This document shows, one piece after another, positions 22,341-33,829 of a stretch of 64,000 bases of DNA. Made by a program: the position numbers and the translations under genes. The DNA comes from Amborella trichopoda (Eukaryota > Streptophyta > Magnoliopsida > Amborellales > Amborellaceae). The stretch is taken from contig NW_006499364.1 in the NCBI RefSeq assembly GCF_000471905.2, positions 1,105,460 through 1,169,459 on the forward strand, written 5' to 3'. The notes under the pieces are model-generated. The model searched no databases, was not told the origin of the DNA, and was given only the letters and a program-made list of their open reading frames with translations. The stretch's first letter is position 1; every line of letters starts with the position of its first letter.

Positions 22341-25323
22341 CTACCATGTGAGATCTTCTTGCCCCGATGAGGAAGTGATTTGAGGATCACTTATGGGAAG
22401 ATTGTAGAATTCTTGATACTCCCGCATCTTCTTTGCAATTATGTTAAGGAAAGCTGTGCATTTTGACAAGTAATGACCTCTTATATGATGGTATGGACAC
22501 CAATGATCTTCAATCCCCTTAACAAGGCGAAGTGGTTGCCTTGCTTGTTTTTGTGTGATTATGCCTTCCTGAAGCATTATAATGAAGAAGGTGTAGAGAA
22601 TTCCAGGAACTCCATTCTCCTTCTGGATGGTTACAACATGGGAGGCCTCAGCTGCCCTGAAGGCCTTCTTTAGGTCTTTGAGCTTTATCTGACCCTTCTA
22701 AATCAGGGCCTCAATGATGTTTTTCAGCATGTAGCAGTCATCCCTAGGATGATTAATCCTTCGATGGTAAGCATAATAATTCGCCTTATCGTCAAGGCTA
22801 GATTGCTCAAAGAACTTGATTTCTGGAAGCTGGATCCTATTCTGCTCCAAGCAGGGACCCATTCCTTCTCGAAGGGATAGATTTTATTCCTATCTTCGAG
22901 AGATAATCCTTCTGATCAAAGCTGGCTGGTGCAGGTACCCTATTGTACGACGGTTGCTTCTTGCCAGCCTGGGGTGTTACTGTTGCTGCAGTTCCCCTTT
23001 AAAGAGGTCCAAGGTTTGGGGGGAAGCCTTCTTTGAATCAGTGATCATGATGGCTGCACTGATTACCCCTTTCTGTTGGCTGCCCTATGTGTTATTCCAA
23101 GAGCTACCATTACCACGGTTACTCTCTGAACTTGTAGATGGTTGTCGTGTCGCACCATTTTGGCATGATAAACTTTGTATTTGAATTGATTTAGATCAAC
23201 TCTGACATGGAGGTCGGATTGGAGGCCTCTACATGTAGAGCAATTTCAGGTCTCATATTCCGCACGCAAGTTTGGAGTACTTCATTCTCATGCATAGGAT
23301 TAAGATGGTGAGAAGCTAAGTTTCTCCATCTTGATATGAACTAATCTATAGGCTCATCGGGGTGTTGAGTCAGGGTGAGAAGCTTGATGGTTTAAACGTC
23401 TCTCTCGACCTCATAGAAGCGTTGATAGAATATTTTCTCCATCTCCTCCCATGTATGCACTGAGTCTGGAGGAAGTCGGGCATAATATTGAAATGTCAGG
23501 CCATCAAGGGTCTCGATGAACTGGAGGAGAAGAAGTCTCCCGTCAGCTGCCCTTTCCCAACATGCCACTTGGAAGTGGACAATATGCTAGTTTGGGGAGG
23601 TGGTTCCACTGAATAGATGAAATTTCCCTTTCTTAATGTCTAAGGGGAATAAGACTTGATCAATATAAGAGGAGTATGGTTTTGATAAGGCGTCGCCTTC
23701 TTTATGCCTGGAATTTGTCTGTTCTTTAGGCTATGGGTGACCATATCTTCATTATCAGACTGAGAGACCGAATGAGGGAAAGAATTATCTTGTGAGGTAG
23801 ATGGATGAGGCTACCATGGAGGTATACCATCAGAGTGATGGGAACTGACCTCATGGCTAGCTGACTGGCGTGCAATGTCAATACAATCTATCTTTTCTAT
23901 CATCGTGCGCACCATATCCTCAAACTTCTTCTTGCGATCCTCTTACGCATCACTGGGCTCACTTACGACCATTACACTGACTGTTTCTCTAGGGAGGTCA
24001 ACGTTAGTGGCAATAAAAGGTTTGCAAGCTTGATGGGTCGGACATGGTAGGTCAGTCAATAAGGGATCAGCATGCCCTGACTGAACTCAAGTTTTGTACG
24101 CAGATAGCGTTTGGACCGGTTCTCGACGGTCTTGGGACCTTGGCTGCTGGGCCGGTTCACGACGGTCTTGGGACCGTGGTTGTTGAGTGGCTGGGTCTTC
24201 TTTTGCGACAGTTACCACAACATAGGGCTCATATAGCTCTTCTTCAGGCTTCATTGTCTAAAGCAGGTAGAAGGGATTTAGATGAAGAGGGTCGTCAAAA
24301 TTGGCTATTTTGACTGCCTTTGTCACCTCCTTAGTCAAATTTTGCAGACCTCTATCATGTTTAGCCTTGAGGTTTTGATTGACCTCTTGTCAAAACTGCG
24401 ATTTGTCACAGTTGGTCAACTCTTCTTGCACTAGAGAGAGTTGTCTCCATCAGGTGTGACAAAGCATGAGCGCTAGGAACCAGAGTCATCTTGGGCAAGG
24501 GAGGATGAAGAACTCAATCTTCTGTGAGGTCCATGCCCCGAGCTCTCTTATGAGCTTCAGAGATATAACCAAAGTGTTGGGGCTAGTTCAAGATGGTACT
24601 CTTGGGGAAAACCTTTGAGTATCAAGACTGAAGGTGCTTCCTAGATGAAGAAGGAGCGAGCGGGAGCAGGGTTGACTCATGAGGAGGTCTGAGTCGAGGA
24701 TGAAGGAACGCATGGGATGACGATGCATGTGCGCCCCTTAAAGAAGGATCTTGAGGGACCTGGGGTTCCATCTGGGCTAGTGCAGGTGAGCTAGCCTTAT
24801 GAGGCCGAGAACTACAAGCAAGTGTCTATAAGAGAACAAGTGTAGACCTGCCCCTTATAGGGTGCGCTTGTGTGTGCGTAGGAGGAGGACGAGGAGGTCG
24901 TCTCCTGTGTACTCAAGTTGGCACAATAATGGCATTGCCCCAAGTATTGAGATACACATGAGTGGCATGTGGAGGATCTGGCCTTGGAAGGTTCGATCCA
25001 GAACACGGACTTGAGGTAACATAAGGGTTGCCCCGAAGTGTGACTCAAGTGGGTGGCCCACGGGTCTTGTGGTGTGTGTAAGGGGTGGAGACCGTGGGGT
25101 TTCTGCCTCTCTATGCTGAGCCTCTAGGGATAGAGACCCCTGGTGTAGGAATGTGGGGGGTAGCCTTATGGCGACCCATAGAAGCAATGAAAACTCGCTT
25201 GCCTTTTACAGAAAGGGATTGGGCAGCCTTCCGACGTACCTCAGAAACATCACCGATAAGTGACTTGCTGGTGGCTGGGTGCATGCTGTGTGGGGCAACA
25301 TAAGTGCCACCCATGCAAGGCAC
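22341..25323 (-). pseudogene. gag: gag of the Tat/Ogre-like element
   Basis: The probable start is the ATG at 25323, about 300 bases inside the PBS, opening MPCMGGTYVAPHSMHPATSK. This N-terminal frame ends at 25111 and continues, shifted, at 24855-25187; the 24.0-24.8 kb part is too decayed to read. The gag core is at about 23200-23700: LLLLQFIETLDGLTFQYYAR, LPPDSVHTWEEMEKIFYQRF, YEVERDV then a stop, LLTLTQHPDEPID, RWRNLASHHLNPM. The C-terminal piece at 22341-22577 carries CPYHHIRGHYLSKC, a C-H-H-C metal-site pattern usual for this clade. Order and motifs match the plus-strand gag at 1.5-3.1 kb, so two related elements sit in one window. Several stops and frameshifts. Confidence 0.8.
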
Positions 25324-25613
25324 CTTAGTGGAATTTCCACCAGATCAAAGAGAGGGGGAATGAGGGACCTTCAAGTCACTCCTCACACCGGTCCAGGTCA
25401 AGACCTAGGGGCTAGACAACGGGTCTTTTCTCAATAGGACGGTCAGGAACGAAGTCGAAGGACCTTGTTCCCTAAGGACACTCTCGAATAAGGTGATTAG
25501 AAAATCCTCGATTCGGATGAATGGGTTATAGAACCCAATAACCATAAGTGAATGTGAAAAGGTGATGAAAGCAGATAAAGAAGAAACTAGCCAAACAAGA
25601 ACGATCTAATTAA

Positions 25614-25644
25614 GGGGTAGTAACTCCCTAATGGAGTCGTCAAG
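25614..25644 (-). other. Primer-binding site of the Tat/Ogre-like element
   Basis: The minus strand reads TTGACGACTCCATTAGGGAG from just inside the LTR end. It resembles the TTGGCGACTCTGCTGGGGA-type PBS described for plant Ogre-like elements, with changes. Which tRNA it pairs with is not settled here. Confidence 0.55.
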
Positions 25645-26349
25645 CTGGTTAGGTGCCTCGATCTCACCCTTTGGATCCCTGGGGGATCGGGTGGCTCATG
25701 TCTCGGGTTTCGAAGAAGAGCCGGGACATTCGTGAGATCACTTTCTCGGGAACCTCGTTCAAAAATGGGGGCAGGTATTACCAACCGGTGAGAGAGGAAT
25801 TTAGAAGGTGGATTTGGGACTTACTCGAGTCGACTCGCGTGGGCACCCTCTTTAATCATGAAGAAAGCCCCCTCTTAATAAAACTAGTACGGAATCGCCT
25901 CCCTCGGCTCGTATTCTTTTTATTTTCTGCTTTTCTGTAATCACAAACATATATGGCAAAGGTTACGGGACAGGTGGGTTAGACCTCACCCTTTTCCTCT
26001 CTGATGAGCATACACAAGGATGTGCATTCATGAAGAAGAAAGAAAGACTGGGGAAGAGAAGAATTCGACCAAGCGAGATGATCAGAGTAATGACTATGCT
26101 AATGGATATTTGACCTAACTTTGTAGCGAAACGGGCTAGGTAACTAAGATCGGCTCATGGGGATTACTACTAGACGTTATTGCCGATATCGACTAGCTAG
26201 GCACGATGGTCGGTCTGTCATGGCAGTAAAGCAGGCCAAGCGAACCTGGAGTAACCACATTACGGCTAGATGACAAGACTGCCATGAGATGCTAACCTTA
26301 ATCCCTTTTGGTCGAATGAGGGAGCAGCAAAGGAATGGTTAAAGAGAAG

Positions 26350-27130
26350 AAGGGGATAGACAAAAGGAGAGAGAAGAAGGAAGAGGAGATGCAGTCGACG
26401 CTAGACATCGTTGATTGTTTCAGGAGATGGTAGAGGGAGGAAACAGTCGGCGCTAGGCTTCACCGACTGTGTCAGATGAGAAGAGAGGAAGGGAGCCAAC
26501 TGGTGCTTAATCTAACCAACTGACAGAAGAAGAGAGAGAAAACCAGTTAGTGCTAAGTCTCACCGACTGATAGAAGAAGAGAGAGAAGACCAACTGATGT
26601 TAGGCCTCGCCAACTGGTAGAGAGAAAAGACAACCGACGTGAGGCCTCTTCGACTAGTAGAAGAAGAGAGAGGAGACCCACTAGCGTTAGGTCTTATCGA
26701 TGGTAGAGAGAGAAAAGACAACCGACACTAGGCCTCACCAACTGACAGAGGAAGAGAGAGGAAACCAACCGACACTTAGTCTCGCTGACTGATATATGAA
26801 GAGAGAGAAAACTAACCGATGCTAGGTCCTACCGACTGATAGATGAAGAGAGAAGACCAACCAGCATTAGGTCTTGTCGATTGATAGATGAAGAGAGAGA
26901 AGACTAAATGATGCTAAATCTCATCGACTGAAAGAGGAAGAGAGAGAAAACCAACCATCATTGGGTCTCGTCTGTTGATAGAAGAAAGAAAAGAAGTCCA
27001 ACCGACGTTAAGTTTTGCCAGTTGATAGAAGAAGAGAGAGAAAGCCAACCGGTGCTATGTCTCACCAGTTGACAGAAGAAGAGAGAGAAAGTCAACAGGC
27101 ATTAGGTCTCACCAGTTGATCAGGAGAGAA
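26350..27130. repeat. Minisatellite in the 5' LTR, about 48-bp unit
   Basis: Same unit as at 10570-11420 (ACCAACCGACACTTAGTCTC, then a GACTGATA segment and GAAGAGAGAG), about 15-17 copies. On the minus strand it lies downstream of the LTR TATA box, so it would have been part of the element RNA. Confidence 0.8.
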
Positions 27131-27337
27131 GAGAGAAAGAGGGTAGAGAGAAGAGAATGAGAGAAAGAGAGGAGGAGAGAAGAGAAAGTTACCTGCCCGA
27201 AGGGTACCGACCCTTTTCTTCTCTCTCCTCTCTCTCTCTCTCCAAGATGAATCGAAATATTATTGAATCTTCAAAGAATCCACTCAAGACTGAGAGGTGG
27301 TGGGGTAATGCGTGTGTTTACTATGAGGCAGTGCCTG

Positions 27338-27346
27338 TTTATATAG
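27338..27346 (-). promoter_or_regulatory. LTR TATA box
   Basis: The minus strand reads CTATATAAA, followed by CAGG. It aligns with CTACATAAA in the left LTR and CTATAAATA in the related segment at 8308. Confidence 0.55.
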
Positions 27347-27699
27347 AGTTGTACCCAAACATGGGTGGATTGATCAAAATTAAACCAAATTACTGAAAAT
27401 TAGGATTTGATTGAATTAAAAGAAATTCTAAAATTGGTATAAAAGGATTCTTTTGCCCCTACCTAACAATGTGTGAAATTCTAGAACAGTCCCTGTGGCT
27501 GCCCGAGAACTTGCATGATCTTTTGTGGCTGACTCGAGATTGTTCTGATGCCCATTTGATAAAAATATTATTGTTTTCTTATAGGGCTTGGCATGGCGAT
27601 TATTTTGATATCAACTTCGAGTCAATGAATCATGTTTTTGAGTCATGATCACGAGACTTGAAATTTATTTGAATCTTGGAAACTTCGGAGATAGTGTCA

Positions 27700-28782
27700 T
27701 CTTTCCTTAAAGCTCTTCAAGCATGACCATATTGTGCTTCGATAATGATAAAGTGTTTTATGTGACACAACGCATAGGTTACCCGTGGTAGTATGATCTG
27801 ATCTGATAAGAAAAGTGTTGTCGGTAATGTTCCCTAACTCACTAAATGATAGAAAGGAGTTACGTGAAAGTGAAATGGTACCCCCGCCCCCCCTCGAAAA
27901 TTCATATGAAGAGACTAGTGTGTGATGCCTTGCAAGGTAAGTACCTATCGAAATCCCAAAGCGCACTGGGGACTATCTGTGTGAGTACGAGGATATTACA
28001 GAGTGGGTGACCCACTTGTCATTATCCTCCCTCCTGAGGGATGGTAGAGTCCTAAACAATGGGATTGGCTTGGCCTGATGAATAAGGCTTCTACTTCAAG
28101 AGTAGGTGAACTAAAGAGTGATTAGGTAATACTAGAATTGTTCATATAAATGATAATGATATTGGCTGCATAATAATTATGATATTTTGATGTGACACCT
28201 ATGATAGATGCATTGATGTGATTTCTGCTTTATATGACATTTGCATTGTAATTGCTTATAATTGAAAGAATGGTTTATGACACATAGATAGATTTAATAC
28301 CAATGCATAGCACTAGATCTACTTGCTGGGCTCTATAGCTCATCCCATTGTATCTCCCCTCCTTATAGATTCATAACGACAGGTCAAGGGCTAGGAGCAC
28401 GTGTTTTGTAGCTGGGAGTCGAAGCTATATTCCTCTAAGAAAGACTTCAGATCTTGTATGTAGCTAGGCATTTTAGCCCTGAGTTTTGTTTATTTTGGCA
28501 ATATGTAATATTGGGCCCTAATGCCCCAGACTCAAGTGTAATATATATGGAAGAAATTTCTTGTAGTACAATATTTAATGACGTATGGATTCTCCAAATT
28601 TTAAATATTCATCTGTACTTATAATTACTATTATAGTTCGTTTCATGGTTTGTTTTGATCACCTATATTAAAGAGTTGAGTCCACTCCGACCTGAGTGAC
28701 ATATGCTACCTTGGGATCATGAACCCGCACTCCGTCACCCTCCATAGAGTACAGAATAGGGGTCAGGGGTGGGGTCGTGACA
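27700..28782 (+). mobile_element. Truncated Tekay-like LTR, plus strand
   Basis: It ends in GGGGTGGGGTCGTGACA, the mirror of the LTR start TGTCACGACCCCACCCC at 43230. The block TTTTGTTTATTTTGGCAATA then TGTAATATTGGGCCCTAATG matches the reverse complement of 43470-43520. GGTCGGAGTG-type flanks near 28690 (CTCCGACCTGAGTGACATA) match 43315 in reverse. The left side is cut at the junction with the Tat LTR, so it is a partial LTR with no internal region on either side and no target duplication found. Confidence 0.65.
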
Positions 28783-28785
28783 GCG

Positions 28786-29096
28786 TACTACCGAAGCGCG
28801 TCTTTGCACTGCCGGAGCGAGCGCGTTCTCATAATGCCGGAGCATTGTGGCTCAGACCTGCATTGCCGGAGTGCACATTCAGAAATCCGTAGCGCTTATT
28901 TATACTGCCGGAGCGCTTATTTATACTGCCAGAGCGCTGTGGCTCTAAAGACTTCATTGTCAGAGCAGAATGTCTGAGCGTGTCTTTGCACTACTAGAGC
29001 AAGTTCTCATAATGCCAGAGCGCTGCATCTCAGACCTCCATTGCCAGCGAGCACCTTCAGAATGCTGCAGCACATGTTTGTACTGTCGGAGTGCGT
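28786..29096. repeat. GC-rich minisatellite of a CCGGAGCGC motif
   Basis: Short degenerate units such as CTGCCGGAGCGC are arranged in two larger copies of about 120-185 bp. The first (28794) starts GCGTCTTTGCACTGCCGGAG and the second (28978) GCGTGTCTTTGCACTACTAG. CpG content is higher than in the surroundings. Confidence 0.7.
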
Positions 29097-29770
29097 GTGA
29101 AAATAGGAGAGAGAAGGCTGTATGAAAATAATCAAAGGGTAATTTTGTCTTATTTCATGCTACTTTTGGGTTGGGGGGTTATTTGCGAGGAAAGGTTGCT
29201 TAGGGAAAAAAAATGACAAAAAAGATTGGGGTGGGGTAAGTTGAATAGATAGTCCATTTTAAGGTATTTTTTGTAATTTTTTCTTTTTTTTGTTTTTCAC
29301 CACCTTTGGTTCTTTTTCTTCTGAATCGATTGTCCTTGAGTGCCTCATCTTGTCACGTCAATTATTATTGTTTTATTACAGGATTGGGCACGTGTGTCTA
29401 CGTGGAATTTTAGCAACCAAACATCTTTATTTTGCAAGTGGCATGAAAAAGAGAGAGATATTTGCTTTGAGAGGTGTGAGAAAAGGGCAACTTCTAATAA
29501 AGAGAAAAGGGAAATGGCATTACGTATCAAAAGATTTAGAGATAAGAAAAGGAAAAAAAAGAAAAGAAGCATCAATTGCACTGCTTATCAGTTTAAAGAG
29601 AGATCAAAATAAAGTCTGAATAAAGTGAGAAGATTTACCACATTGAAGCAAGGAGAAATTTTGAGATTTATAAGGTGAGAAGATCCATAATTACGCAAAG
29701 ATACCTTGAAGAATGCCTAGACTCGATGCGACGCTAATGCTACTTTTGGATGCTTTTTCTTTTTTGGTGA
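29097..29770. other. No gene recognised
   Basis: AT-rich. The open frame at 29290-29619 (+) is Lys-rich at its end, overlaps two others and has no motif I know. Confidence 0.5.
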
Positions 29771-30148
29771 GGTTTATATAAGGTATCAACCTTATACTAT
29801 TGAAGTAAGGCACACCTCAAAACTATGCCGAAAATGCAATTTGATGTCATAGAGCCTTGCGATGATATGAAAATCTAGTTGCCCTAAATTATGAAATCTA
29901 GAGTTCCAGAAAATATGACGATCAAGTAGATCTATAAACACCTAAAACTCTTGAAACTAGATGGTCTAGATAATATGTTAGAATATTACTTATTTTTAGG
30001 ACTAGAAATCCCCTTTATTTCATGTCTATCAATCTTGAGGTCGAGCAGATGGATTTGGGAGGTTTCCAGCATAGGAACAACCTTTTCTAGTAGGTTATTT
30101 AGGTGAACCTGACTCGTACAATATAAGGTTGACACCTTATATAAACCT
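29771..30148. mobile_element. Inverted-repeat (MITE-like) element, copy 1
   Basis: Left end GGTTTATATAAGGTATCAAC and right end whose reverse complement is GGTTTATATAAGGTGTCAAC, an inverted repeat of about 26 bp. About 378 bp, non-coding. The internal block GTAGATCTATAAACACC...CTTGAAACTAGATGGTCTAG recurs in the other copies between 31.6 and 38.3 kb. The target duplication is unclear because the right flank is poly-T. Confidence 0.65.
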
Positions 30149-30735
30149 CTTTTTTTTTTTTTGTAGTTATTTACGTATCGACCTTAGATAAGTTAAGAAA
30201 ATACAAGTTGCTCCTCTAACTTGAAAATTACAATCAAGGTCGATCAATGCAACTTTTTTTTTTTGACAAAATTAACTCTCAGTTTGAGGATGTCATCCTT
30301 AGACCGCTTTTTTTCTCGTCAAAACTTAAGTTGCTATCCGATGATGGCATTCTTGGACCGCCTTTTGTTTTTTTCAAAACTTAAGTTGCAGTCCAACGTT
30401 GAAATTCTCAAGTAGCCTCTTTTTTTCTTTTTTTCGGAACTTAAGTTGCGGTCCGAGGATGCCATCCTCGTTCCGCTTTTTTTTTTTTTGTCAAAACTAA
30501 AAGTTGTGGTTTGAGGTTGGCATTCCGTGGACCGCAACTTAAGTTTTGAAAAAAAATAAACCGGTCTGAGAATGTCATTTAAAAAAAAAAGCGATTTGAG
30601 AATTTCAACCTCTGACTCAGAGGTAATTTTGCAAAAGAGGTCGCGTTGATTGACCTTGATTGTAATTTTCGGGTATACAGGGAGCAACTCGTATTTTCTT
30701 AAGTTATTTAAGATCCTTATATAAACAACTCTCTT
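30149..30735. mobile_element. Foldback element: long imperfect palindrome with nested hairpins
   Basis: The left arm has AAGAAAATACAAGTTGCTCC, AAAATTACAATCAAGGTCGA, then GACAAAATTAA. The right arm carries the inverse (GAGCAACTCGTATTTTCTTA, TTGACCTTGATTGTAATTTT). Between them, units TCAAAACTTAAGTTGC-GGTCCGAGGATG-CCATCCTCG with T-runs recur about every 60 bases, first in one orientation, then inverted. The unit at 30448-30476 is itself a near-perfect 14-base-arm hairpin. It lies next to MITE copy 1 and shares its CTTATATAAAC end. No coding capacity. Confidence 0.75.
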
Positions 30736-31606
30736 TTTTTTAATAGAAAATTTATTCAAAGATAAATTATTTAGCATTCTATTTGTATATTTTGATTAAT
30801 TTCAAACTATCCAACAATAGAAGGAAAAAACTCACCTTCACTGAAAATATGAATATTTTTTTATGGTTGGCTAAGATCATCTCAGGTATATTTTCATGCT
30901 TATCCAAAAACATAATCTATGGTTCATCGTCAGAGAATTTTTCCAACTATTTGGGGTTAGTTCCCCTAGCCAACCCTTACACATCTCTCACTATACTCAG
31001 GTTTCAATACAGCACGTCGCTTAAAAGCAGCACGCTAGCATAAGCAAATAATGTAGATTCCAAATTTATGAAAAAGTTTAACAAAATTTTACATAGGTTG
31101 TCTACTTAACACAACTCAACTCCTTAACCTGGACTTGGGATGAATTAAGGAAAAGTTTAAGGTCCTCACCCTTCATAAACATAACATAGGTGAACAAATG
31201 AAAATAAGTGTGCCCCCATGTGTACGAGGGATCACTGAATTCAGAGCAGCTTAGCAGAATTTGCGATCAAGGATTAAAAAAATGAGTCAATAAACTAGAT
31301 CAACCATTTGGAAAATTGGTTTGCATTAGTAGATCGGCCATCCAGGTCAACGATATAGCCAAGTGGTCCTGCCAATAAAAAACTAAAAAAAGTATAGAAC
31401 AAAAATATCCCAAAAAACAAAAATAAAAAGGTGGGGCTGGTTCTCTCAAAGAACCAACCAATTCCCAGTGGGCCGGTTCCCAATATTTTGGCTCAACCAA
31501 ACCGGCCCCTCCTCTTTGTAACTCGAAGCGACGAGTTGTGACTTCTTATCCACTTTGTTGCTTTTTCAAACACTTTTTGCAGCCAACCTTTGGATTAAAG
31601 AAGAAA
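30736..31606. other. No gene recognised
   Basis: AT-rich with short unsupported frames. A short inverted pair occurs near 31420-31480 (GGTTCTCTCAAAGAACC). Confidence 0.5.
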
Positions 31607-31945
31607 ATTTATATAAGGCTGATGCCCAAAATAATTAAATTAATGAGCACTTCAAAATTTTCCTAGAAGATATTGTTTTGATGCTGTAAGACCCTCAATT
31701 CGATCATCTCGACCTCAAGATGTATGAACGTGAAAAAAAAAAAATTCAAGTCTTAGAACAACTGCATCTTGTAATGTTATTATCTAGACCGTTAATTTTC
31801 GAGATTTTTAAGTTTTCATAGATCTACTCGATCTACACTATTTTTTAATCTTTAAATTTTATAATCAGATATGAAAATAATTTCTTAGGCTATCATAAAT
31901 ATTTATGACACTAAAACAACATATTTCAGAACTATTTGAAGGCAC
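31607..31945. mobile_element. MITE-like copy 2, inverted relative to copy 1
   Basis: Starts AATTTATATAAGGCTGATGC and carries CATCTCGACCTCAAGATG, TTATCTAGACCGTTAATTTT and CATAGATCTACTCGATCTAC, the reverse complement of the copy 1 core. It breaks off near AGGCACCTTG at 31945, where LTR-like sequence begins. Confidence 0.55.
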
Positions 31946-33170
31946 CTTGTTAAGATTTAAGAACCTCTTAGATGCGGAAACAGAAATCCTAAAAGTTAGA
32001 TCCTACCAAGATCGTATACTTATCTGACTAGAAACATAATAGGAAAGAGCATGAGTCATAATACGAGAAATAAAACATGAAAAACAGATGCTACAAGAAC
32101 ACAAAGATTTACGTCGTTCATCACAAAAGGGCTACATCCATGGGCATAGTAAACAAAAATCCACTATACCAATGAAAGTTACATCACAGATCTTGAGGCA
32201 TGGAGTTACCTCTCTAAACCTCGATAAAACCCAATTGAACAGACCTTTTTAGACTTGCTCCCGACCCGCACGACCTGCCGATTTCTCATCTCTATTCCAC
32301 AGCTAAACCATTGTCCAAGAATTAACTCATCTTTATTTCACAATTAAACCACTGTCCAGGAAGAGACCCACCACAACTACACCGCTGTCAAGGAAGAGAC
32401 CCTTAAGAGTAAGGGATACTTTCTCTCTCTAAAAGAAAAAACTACTCAAAATCTTCGTAGGAATAGCTTCTCCACAAGAATCCAGTCTCTCAATTTACAG
32501 GAGGCACATCAATGGTGTTTCTCTCCATATGAAGCTCTCTTCTTTCTAAAGGGAGGCCTTGCCTCTCATGCACAAGAGGCCTCTACTTCTCTCTCTAGAG
32601 GAAGCCACATTTCCTATATGGTGACCTGAAAAGGGCACACATAGTTTTTTATCTTTCATTCTATATATATATAAGGTTAGGAGTCCACACTAAATAGTAA
32701 ACTTCTTATAGGCGTTACATATATCTCAAGAACCAAAAGATATATCTCAAATTCTTAATCTTTTTTTACTTTTATTTCCTTTAAAAAACTTATCAACATC
32801 AATCTCAATCCCACATAATATGGGATTTCCTTATGTGGGTGATTTTGGATATCACCATATCCAACACGCCCACTTCAATATTTTAGAGCCTCTGCCTTAT
32901 ACAAAGACACCCTAGATTCAACGTGAGACACTCACTTCAAAAAGAGAACGTAGATAAAACTTTTCTCTCAAAGCAAGCTGAACTACCCAAAGGAAAGTTG
33001 CAGCAAGATCGTGTAGAGAGAGAGAGAGGAAAAGAAAATATACAAAAAGGAAAGAGATGGAGAGAGAGAGGAGTGACTGACTATGGAAATATCAGAAAAA
33101 AAAAAAACATCGACTGACGACGGATAAGAAAAAAGAAAAAAAAGTAAAGAAAAAGTGTAGTCCAATTATC
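31946..33170. mobile_element. LTR-like retroelement fragment
   Basis: Non-coding sequence with features often met in plant copia-type LTRs: CAAAAGGGCTACATCCATGG with AAATCCACTATACC (32130-32170), a TATATATATATAAGG run near 32665, and CACATAATATGGGATTTCC, GATATCACCATATCC (32810-32870). I could not define ends, PBS or orientation, and this is resemblance only. The tail (33000-33150) is GA/A-rich. Confidence 0.3.
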
Positions 33171-33829
33171 AAGGGCACATGGGTACGTAGAGACCCTTCT
33201 TGTTGCTCATATGGAGGCCTTGTAGGACTTTTGCCAACAAGAGGAAAAGTCCTTGTCTCCTTGGAAAAAGGTTAAACCAGGCAATCCCCTTGGAAAGACA
33301 TGAAACACTGGTGAAGCCCTAAAAAAGGTCATATCTTACCCTTCCTTTTATCAATGGCCCTACACACTTGGCCTTTTTGAAATGGGTGCCACCCTCACGT
33401 TTGTTTTGTTCTTTTTAAAATGATTATATGCTCCTCCAGGAGCAAGGAGTATGCTAAGTACCCTCACCTTTGGCGATAGGACCCATTCCATCTGCAATCA
33501 ATTTTTAAGGCAAAACACACTGCACATAGAACTGCATGAAAGATTCATGCCCTATGATTGCCCTGGGAATCAAGCTACTGTGGTCTTTGAATCCCAACCC
33601 TCAACAAAAGATCAGACCTTCAGATTTAAGAAACCATGTTTGCTTCTAGAAACCCAAGACAACTACTCTAAAACTAATAACCCCACTTGCCATAGAGATC
33701 TATGCAGGCCCTACCAATAGGTTAAAGAGGTTTTGTTCTCTTCAGGTGCTTTTGTAAAATGGAAAGACAAAATATGGAAAAATAGAAATAGGCTCCATGT
33801 AACTAGGATAAAGGATGTAGTTTCTTTAA
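33171..33829. other. Unclassified stretch with a weak open frame
   Basis: The frame 33451-33720 (+, 89 residues) has ordinary amino-acid composition and a segment KDQTFRFKKPCLLLE that is faintly like the endonuclease-RT spacer of plant L1-type LINEs. No catalytic motif is visible, so I do not call a gene. Confidence 0.3.

Larger units (their letters stand above)
9903..27699 (-). mobile_element. Large Tat/Ogre-like Ty3/gypsy LTR retrotransposon, degenerate
   Basis: The left LTR (9903-13140) matches the truncated right LTR (25646-27699) in the same orientation. On the minus strand, from right to left, come a PBS, gag, a long linker, RT, RNase H and integrase, so the order is RT-RH-INT as in Ty3/gypsy. 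There is no chromodomain, and motifs such as CIDFSNLNTACPKDDF and AATDYFSKWAEAV are of the Tat type. The internal region is about 12.5 kb, of which nearly 3 kb is a later plus-strand LTR and about 1.5 kb tandem arrays. All frames are broken. The right LTR is cut at 27699 by foreign sequence, so no target duplication can be read. Ogre-like size and PBS support the lineage; a phylogeny of the RT would settle it. Confidence 0.8.
25646..27699 (-). repeat. 5' LTR of the Tat/Ogre-like element, truncated
   Basis: Starts TGGTTAGGTGCC on the plus strand and follows the left LTR closely: GGATCGGGTGGCTC, ACATATATGGCAAAGGTTAC, then the minisatellite, then CCACTCAAGAC and GAATCATGTTTTTGAGTCAT. Similarity stops at about 27699 (CTTTCCTTA), after which a Tekay-like LTR in the other orientation begins. 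About 1.2 kb of U3 is missing. Confidence 0.75.
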
